In this document: one piece after another, positions 59,401-64,000 of the stretch
How the letters are laid out: every line of letters begins with the position of its first letter
Position numbering within the stretch: position 1 is the first letter of the stretch
Assembly: GCF_019797765.1 (NCBI RefSeq)
Contig: NZ_CP081862.1
Coordinates: 3,720,001-3,784,000 of the forward strand
DNA length: 64,000 bases
Origin: Cellulomonas sp. C5510
Lineage (GTDB): Bacteria; Actinomycetota; Actinomycetes; Actinomycetales; Cellulomonadaceae
Reading direction: 5' to 3'
The notes under the pieces: model-generated
Told to the model about the DNA's origin: nothing
The model's input: only the letters and a program-made list of their open reading frames with translations
Database searches by the model: none
Program-made: the position numbers and the translations under genes

Positions 59401-60374
59401 TGGCCAGCACCGGCACCACGAACACGCCCGTCCGCCAGGTCCCCGGCCTCCCCGAGGACGCCGCCGGGCACGGCGACCGCCCCATCGACCCGACCGGTCC
59501 CGCGCCCAGCGAGGTCCGCGGCGGCGGGCGCACCGGCCGCAGGATCAGGCGCGGCGTCGTCATCGCGCTCCTCTCGGTCATCTCCCTGATGTTCCTGTAC
59601 CCGTTCGCGTGGCTGCTCTCGGCCAGCCTCAAGGGCCGCGGGCAGGTGTTCGACAACTCGCTGTGGCCCGGGACCTTCCACTGGGACAACTACGTCCGGG
59701 TGTTCGACGAGCTGCCGCTCGGCAGCTGGATGGTCAACAGCATCGGCATCGCGGTGCTGGCGGCCGTGACGGTCGCCGTGTCGTCCTCGCTGGTGGCGTG
59801 GGGCTTCGCGCACTTCCGGTTCCCGCTGCGCGGCCCGCTGTTCGGCCTCGTGCTCGCCACGATGATGCTTCCGGGCGCGGTCACGATGATCCCGATCTAC
59901 CTGATCTGGAAGGAGCTCGGGTTCCTCGGGACCTGGGTCCCGCTGTTCGGCGCGAACCTGTTCGGGTCGGCGTTCTACATCTTCCTGCAGCGGCAGTTCT
60001 ACCTGGGGCTGCCGCGGGAGCTGTTCGAGGCCGCGCGCATCGACGGCGCGAACCAGTGGCGCACGTACTGGCGGATCGCGTTCCCGCTGTCGGTGCCGTC
60101 GTTCATCATCGTGCTGCTGTTCGAGTTCCAGGCGTCCTGGAACAACCTGCAGGCCGCGCTGATCTACCTGAACGCCGGCAGCCCCGACGAGTTCACGGCG
60201 CCGCTCGGCATCGCGTACGCGATGACGAAGTACTCGCCGACGGCCGGCGGGCAGGGCGACTACCAGTACGTGATGGTCGCGTCGCTGCTGGTCACGCTGC
60301 CGATGCTGGCGCTGTTCGCCTTCGGGCAGCGGTACTTCATCGAGGGCGTGGCCACGCAGGGCCGCAAGGGCTGA
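59400..60374 (+). CDS. Carbohydrate ABC transporter permease, MalG/UgpE type
   Basis: 324 residues with a 55-residue Pro/Gly/Thr-rich leader and six TMs; EAA motif GLPRELFEAARIDGANQWRTYWRIAFPLSVPS; the end reads FGQRYFIEGVATQGRKG, typical of MalG-like proteins. Translationally coupled to the first permease. Substrate unknown; the neighbouring glycosidase-like gene hints at a plant-type oligosaccharide. Confidence 0.92.
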   Translation: MASTGTTNTPVRQVPGLPEDAAGHGDRPIDPTGPAPSEVRGGGRTGRRIRRGVVIALLSVISLMFLYPFAWLLSASLKGRGQVFDNSLWPGTFHWDNYVRVFDELPLGSWMVNSIGIAVLAAVTVAVSSSLVAWGFAHFRFPLRGPLFGLVLATMMLPGAVTMIPIYLIWKELGFLGTWVPLFGANLFGSAFYIFLQRQFYLGLPRELFEAARIDGANQWRTYWRIAFPLSVPSFIIVLLFEFQASWNNLQAALIYLNAGSPDEFTAPLGIAYAMTKYSPTAGGQGDYQYVMVASLLVTLPMLALFAFGQRYFIEGVATQGRKG

Positions 60375-60386
60375 CGCCCCGCACCG

Positions 60387-60430
60387 ACGACGAAGGGCCG
60401 GGTCGCCCGTCGCGACCCGGCCCTCGTCGT
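60387..60430. terminator. Strong bidirectional hairpin between convergent genes
   Basis: Stem of 18 pairs with one bulged A (60387-60405 with 60413-60430) and a 7-base loop, after the second permease and before the stop of the facing glycosidase-like gene. Confidence 0.8.
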
Positions 60431-60457
60431 GCGGCCCTCGTCGTGCGCGGGGGCGGC

Positions 60458-62479
60458 TCAGACCGGGTCGGGCAGCAGACCCGGCCGCGCCAGCACCTGC
60501 TCGCACGCCAGCAGCAGCACGCCCACGGTCCAGGCGTGCGACAGCGTGAGCAGCATGCCCTTCGGCTGGAAGCACGCCGTCTGGTAGTACCGCTCGGACG
60601 TCATGCCGCGGTAGGCGTTCATGTCGCCGTCGAACCGCGCGACCATCTGCCGGAAGCACGCGAGCGTCTCGGCGGCGCGCTCGGCGTACCAGGGGTCGCC
60701 CAGCGCCGCGGACAGCTCCGCGAGCTCGGCGGTGCACACCAGCCCGTACGCGTGCAGGTGCTGGTTGGACGGCGAGGCGTTGTCGGCGCCGCGGGTCGCG
60801 AACCCGTAGCGCTCCAGCATCGTGCCCGAGGGGAACCGTGTGTTGTACGAGTACCGGAACGTCAGCATCCAGTCCGCCGCGCGGCGCGCGAGGTCCAGCC
60901 AGCGCGGGTCGCCGGTGCGGCGGTGCAGCGCGACGTAGGACATCACGGCCACGTACCCGTCCTCGGACGTCGGCGCGAGGTCGACGTCCTCCGGGGCGCC
61001 GTGCAGGAACTCCCGGTCGACGAACTGCGCGTAGTACTCCCCCGCCCGCAGCGCGGCGTCGAGGTACGCCCCGCGCGCGCCGTCGGCACCGTCCCAGCGC
61101 TCCGCCTCCGCGAGCGCCGCGACCCAGGTCAGGCCCGCGGCGCCCTCCCAGGACAGCACCTCGCCGGTCTGCGCGTGGTGGGCGGAGCCGAGGTTGCCGT
61201 CGGAGCGCTGCCGGCGCACGACCGCGTCGAGGTTCGACCGCAGCGCCGCCTCCCACCCGGGGTGCGCGGCGCGCACGTCCGCCCCGAGCTCGAGCGAGCG
61301 CGCCAGGAACAGCGCCGCCTCCGCGAGCGTGCGGGAGTGCAGGGCGCCCTTGATGTGCGACCACGACTGCGACCAGCCGTGCTCGGCGTACCAGACGCCC
61401 CAGAACGTGCCGCAGGGCGCGAGGTTGTCGCAGATGACGTCGATGACGCGCGCGGCCGCGGCACCCGCGTCGGGGCGGTCGCGGCGGCGGGCGTGCGCGA
61501 GCAGGGCGTGCGCCCACGGGATGCCGCTGACCCAGCCGACGTGCATCGCCTGCCGGTCGACGGAGAGCCCGTCGCGGCCGCTGACCTCGCGGTCGAAGCC
61601 GACGGTCTCGAGCAGCACGCCCGGCTCGGCGTAGTGCCAGCGGTGCAGGCCCTCGGCCGTCAGGTCGGCGGCCTCGTCGACGCCCACCCACGGCGCGAGC
61701 GGCGAGCCGGCGCGGGTCCGTTCGTGCTCCTCCCGCAGGACGGCGGCGTACGCGTGGCGGTCCGGGCCGGTGGGGTGCACGGCGAACCGCAGCGACACCC
61801 GCTCGCCGGGCGCCCAGCGGTGGGTGGTGACCTCCGCCGGGGCGGGGGTGCCGGAGCCCGTGTACGACACGGGACCCTCGCGGAACGGGAACGTCAGGTG
61901 GACGCTGCCGACACCGGTCGCCGCGTCGTGCGCCAGGCCGAGCCCCGTCATGCCGAGCGGCGTCGTCTCGGGCGCGAGCAGCGCGACGCCGCCTGGACCG
62001 GCCCAGGCGAGCACCGCGGGCGTCGCGGCGCGGTCCGCCCGCAGCTCCCAGTGGTCGCTCACCATGCCGGCCGGGTCGTCGGCCCCGACCTCGAACCGCG
62101 GGAACGCCCGCTCGCAGCCGACGGGCCGGTTCTCGCCGTAGAACGCGCCGGGCACCAGCCACCACGGCGCCTGCGGGGCGGCGGGCAGCAGCACGCGGAC
62201 GCGCAGGCACGCGTCCCGCTCGCTGCCGCCGCGGTGCTCGACGTCGAGCCGTACGTCCACGCGGCCGGTGGCGCTGGGCGGCGACCACCAGGCGGTGGCA
62301 CGGAAGCCGGCGGCCTCGCCGGCGACCGCCCCGGGGCCGGGGGACGAGGCGGGCGGCACGGGCGTGACGGTGCCGTCCGGTGCCACCACCTCGACGACGT
62401 GCGGGACGGTGCCCACCACGGGCGCGTCGCCCCCCGGCCACCGGGTCCCGGCGGGTCGCAGCAGGACGCCCTGGTGCAC
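60458..62479 (-). CDS. Six-hairpin glycosidase-like protein
   Basis: 673 residues. An N-terminal beta-rich half (1-270: VRVLLPAAPQAPWWLVPGAFYG, VSLRFAVHPTGPDRHAYAAVL) and a C-terminal (alpha/alpha)6 barrel-like half (about 300-660) with repeats such as WSHIKGALHSRTLAEAALFLAR, VLSWEGAAGLTWVAALAEAE and SPSNQHLHAYGLVCTAELAELS. The fold resembles unsaturated-glucuronyl or rhamnogalacturonan-type hydrolases and cellobiose-epimerase-like enzymes, but no catalytic motif was identified with confidence. No signal peptide, so it probably acts on imported oligosaccharides. GTG start behind AGAGGAA. 32 bases after the SIS gene on the same strand. Confidence 0.75.
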   Translation of the reverse strand: MHQGVLLRPAGTRWPGGDAPVVGTVPHVVEVVAPDGTVTPVPPASSPGPGAVAGEAAGFRATAWWSPPSATGRVDVRLDVEHRGGSERDACLRVRVLLPAAPQAPWWLVPGAFYGENRPVGCERAFPRFEVGADDPAGMVSDHWELRADRAATPAVLAWAGPGGVALLAPETTPLGMTGLGLAHDAATGVGSVHLTFPFREGPVSYTGSGTPAPAEVTTHRWAPGERVSLRFAVHPTGPDRHAYAAVLREEHERTRAGSPLAPWVGVDEAADLTAEGLHRWHYAEPGVLLETVGFDREVSGRDGLSVDRQAMHVGWVSGIPWAHALLAHARRRDRPDAGAAAARVIDVICDNLAPCGTFWGVWYAEHGWSQSWSHIKGALHSRTLAEAALFLARSLELGADVRAAHPGWEAALRSNLDAVVRRQRSDGNLGSAHHAQTGEVLSWEGAAGLTWVAALAEAERWDGADGARGAYLDAALRAGEYYAQFVDREFLHGAPEDVDLAPTSEDGYVAVMSYVALHRRTGDPRWLDLARRAADWMLTFRYSYNTRFPSGTMLERYGFATRGADNASPSNQHLHAYGLVCTAELAELSAALGDPWYAERAAETLACFRQMVARFDGDMNAYRGMTSERYYQTACFQPKGMLLTLSHAWTVGVLLLACEQVLARPGLLPDPV

Positions 62480-62511
62480 GGCGGTGGTTCCTCTCGACTC
62501 GGGGAACGCGG

Positions 62512-63093
62512 TCAGGCGGTGGGCGCCTCGTCGGCGGCCCAGGCGTCCACCATCTCGCTGATGACGTGCAGCACCAACGTGTGCATCTCCTGGATGCGGG
62601 GGGTGGTGGCCGACGGCACCAGCAGCAGGTGGTCGGCGTGCTCCCGAGCCGGCCCGCCGTCGCCGCCGGCCAGCAGCAGCGTGGTCGCGCCGTTCGCGCG
62701 CGCCGCCGCCAGCCCCCCGACGACGTTCGGGGACCGGCCGCTGGTCGTGAACGCCACCACCAGGTCCCCGGGCCGGGCGAGGGCCTGCACCTGGCGGGCG
62801 AACACGTCGTCGTAGGCGTAGTCGTTCGCGATGCAGGTCATGGACGTCGGGTCGGTGCTCAGCGTGACGGCGGGCAGCGGCCGGCGGTCGCGCTTGTAGT
62901 GGCCGACGAGCTCTCCGGTGAGGTGCTGGGCGTCCGCGGCGCTGCCGCCGTTGCCGAACGTGTAGAGGGTGCCGCCGGCGGCGAACGTGTCGCGCACGAG
63001 CTCGCCCGCGGCGCGGATCTGCTCCGCGAGGCCCGACATCGCGTGGGCGACGTCGGTGTGCGCGGTCAGGTGGGCGTGCAGCCAGTCAGACAC
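62512..63093 (-). CDS. GmhA-like SIS-domain sugar-phosphate isomerase
   Basis: 193 residues, single SIS domain with the GmhA-type motif LYTFGNGGSAADAQHLTGELVGHY, a metal-site candidate, FTTSGRSPNVVGGLAAARANG and TTPRIQEMHTLVLHVISEMVDAW with the Glu and His seen in sedoheptulose-7-phosphate isomerases. A Gram-positive without LPS has no need of LPS heptose, so it probably isomerises a catabolic or wall sugar phosphate. It overlaps the ROK kinase stop by eight bases and precedes the glycosidase-like gene. Confidence 0.85.
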   Translation of the reverse strand: MSDWLHAHLTAHTDVAHAMSGLAEQIRAAGELVRDTFAAGGTLYTFGNGGSAADAQHLTGELVGHYKRDRRPLPAVTLSTDPTSMTCIANDYAYDDVFARQVQALARPGDLVVAFTTSGRSPNVVGGLAAARANGATTLLLAGGDGGPAREHADHLLLVPSATTPRIQEMHTLVLHVISEMVDAWAADEAPTA

Positions 63094-64000
63094 GGGCGGC
63101 CTCCGGGGCGGTGTGGGGCGGGGGTCCCGCGGGGGCGGTCCCGGCGGGGGGGGGGGGGGCGGGGGGGGGCGGGGCGGGCGGCTCCGCGCCCACGGCGGGC
63201 GCGGTGGCGTCGACGGGGGCGTCCGGCGCTGCGGGCGGCAGCACGTCGAGGGCGATCGCCCCGGCGCCCACCACGCACACCACGTCGCCGAGCGCCGCGA
63301 GCGTCACGGTGGCGGCGCGCGCGGCCGGCGGCATGGCCTCGCGGGCGACCAGGTCCCGCACGGGGTCCAGCAGCATCGCGCCGGAGCGGGTGACCCCGCC
63401 GCCGAGGACGACGAGCTCCGGCTCCAGCACGTTCACCAGGTCGGCGACGGCGCAGCCGAGCAGGTCGGTCGTCTCGTCCCACAGGCTCCGGGCGAGCGGG
63501 TCCCCCGCGGCGGCGGCCGCGCTGACGTCCGCGGCGGTGACCGCGGGCAGCCCCGCGAGCGACGAGGCCGGGTCCGCGGCCAGGGCCTCCCGGGCGCGCT
63601 GCGCGATCGACGTGCCGGAGGCGTAGGCCTCGATGCAGCCGGCGCGACCGCAGGAGCACGCGCGCCCGCCGCGGCGCACGGTGATGTGGCCGAGCTCGCC
63701 GCCGTTGCCCGCGGCGCCGCGGTGCAGCCGGCCCTCGAGGATCACGCCGCCGCCGATGCCGGTGGAGACCGTGAGGTAGACCAGCGACCGCAGGCCCCGG
63801 CCGGCGCCGTAGCGGTGCTCGGCGACGGCGGCGGCCGTCGCGTCGTTCTCCAGCGCGAACGGGGCGCCGAACTCCTGCGACGCCAGCGGGCCGATCGGGA
63901 TGTCGTCCCAGCCCGGCAGGTGCGGCGGGGACTGCAGCAGGCCGGCGGGGGCGTCGAGCGGCCCGCCGCACGCGATCCCGACCGCGCCGACCGGACCGAG
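63086..64000 (-). CDS. ROK-family sugar kinase, N-terminus beyond window
   Basis: 304 residues visible: LGPVGAVGIACGGPLD, ALENDATAAAVAEHRYG, VYLTVSTGIGGGVILEGRLHRG, then the ROK zinc motif CSCGRAGCIEAYASG and LVVLGGGVTRSGAMLL. It continues past the right edge; whether an N-terminal HTH exists cannot be seen. ROK kinases phosphorylate glucose or amino sugars. The C-terminal tail is coded by long C runs (G runs on the plus strand) giving Pro-rich residues. It overlaps the SIS gene by eight bases. Confidence 0.9.
   Translation of the reverse strand, partial: LGPVGAVGIACGGPLDAPAGLLQSPPHLPGWDDIPIGPLASQEFGAPFALENDATAAAVAEHRYGAGRGLRSLVYLTVSTGIGGGVILEGRLHRGAAGNGGELGHITVRRGGRACSCGRAGCIEAYASGTSIAQRAREALAADPASSLAGLPAVTAADVSAAAAAGDPLARSLWDETTDLLGCAVADLVNVLEPELVVLGGGVTRSGAMLLDPVRDLVAREAMPPAARAATVTLAALGDVVCVVGAGAIALDVLPPAAPDAPVDATAPAVGAEPPAPPPPAPPPPAGTAPAGPPPHTAPEAARV
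63146..63169. repeat. Poly-G tracts (G14 and G9) near the 3' end of the ROK gene
   Basis: Fourteen G (63146-63159), one C, then nine G (63161-63169) on the plus strand. They code for Pro-rich tail residues in the minus-strand ROK protein and are prone to slippage. Confidence 0.9.

Noticed and set aside
62512..63093. LPS heptose biosynthesis (GmhA)
   Set aside because: The rest of the window indicates a monoderm actinobacterium, and the neighbours are sugar-catabolic.

Overview
The window is very GC-rich DNA from a high-GC Gram-positive bacterium, most likely a cellulomonad or close relative (inference). Support: the bacterial proteasome activator Bpa, a CvnA/NIT-type sensor kinase, F420-type luciferase-like and LmeA-type genes, LacI-controlled sugar ABC transporters with a CelR-like operator, two proteins ending in class-E sortase signals (LAxTG), and many genes that begin 6-7 bases after a TANNNT hexamer, the layout of actinobacterial leaderless transcripts.

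Layout. 1-5.2 kb: sensor kinase (its C-terminus lies outside), quinone reductase, bpa, EamA exporter. 5.3-9.9 kb: LacI-controlled alpha-glucoside-type ABC operon (binding protein, two permeases). 10-17 kb: HAD phosphatase and serS, diacylglycerol kinase, pheA, large phosphatase-like membrane protein. 17-28 kb: GGDEF-EAL protein, a small VapB-like protein with a LytR_C protein, NCS2 permease, GT87-like membrane enzyme, LLM oxidoreductase, DUF1684, GNAT, Nei glycosylase and two small membrane proteins. 28-40 kb: SNF2 helicase, surface-anchored serralysin-like protease, then a two-component system followed by LmeA-like and MMPL genes.

40.3-46.5 kb is a tightly coupled accessory operon: FrlB-like sugar-phosphate deglycase, FrlD-like fructosamine kinase, NhaC-family transporter, divergent amidohydrolase-fold protein and a LacI regulator, preceded by two tandem palindromic operators. 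It abuts the broken 5' end of a short-chain dehydrogenase gene that still faces its divergent XRE regulator, which looks like an insertion scar. The operon resembles Amadori-product (fructosamine) catabolism with an unusual transporter and an unusual fourth enzyme.

48.8-56.7 kb is a polymorphic-toxin cassette read leftward with 4-base overlaps: a sortase-type surface protein with TSP3-like calcium repeats, a 2254-residue RHS/YD protein with an amidase-like N-terminal domain and an AT-richer C-terminal toxin tip, and an AT-richer immunity candidate. A tRNA-Ser(CGA) and a sirtuin gene follow.

58.3-64 kb is a second carbohydrate locus: a promoter with a LacI-type palindrome drives two ABC permeases without a binding protein. 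Facing it are a six-hairpin glycosidase-like protein, a GmhA-like SIS isomerase and a ROK kinase cut by the window edge. No insertion sequence, CRISPR array, rRNA or replication origin was seen.
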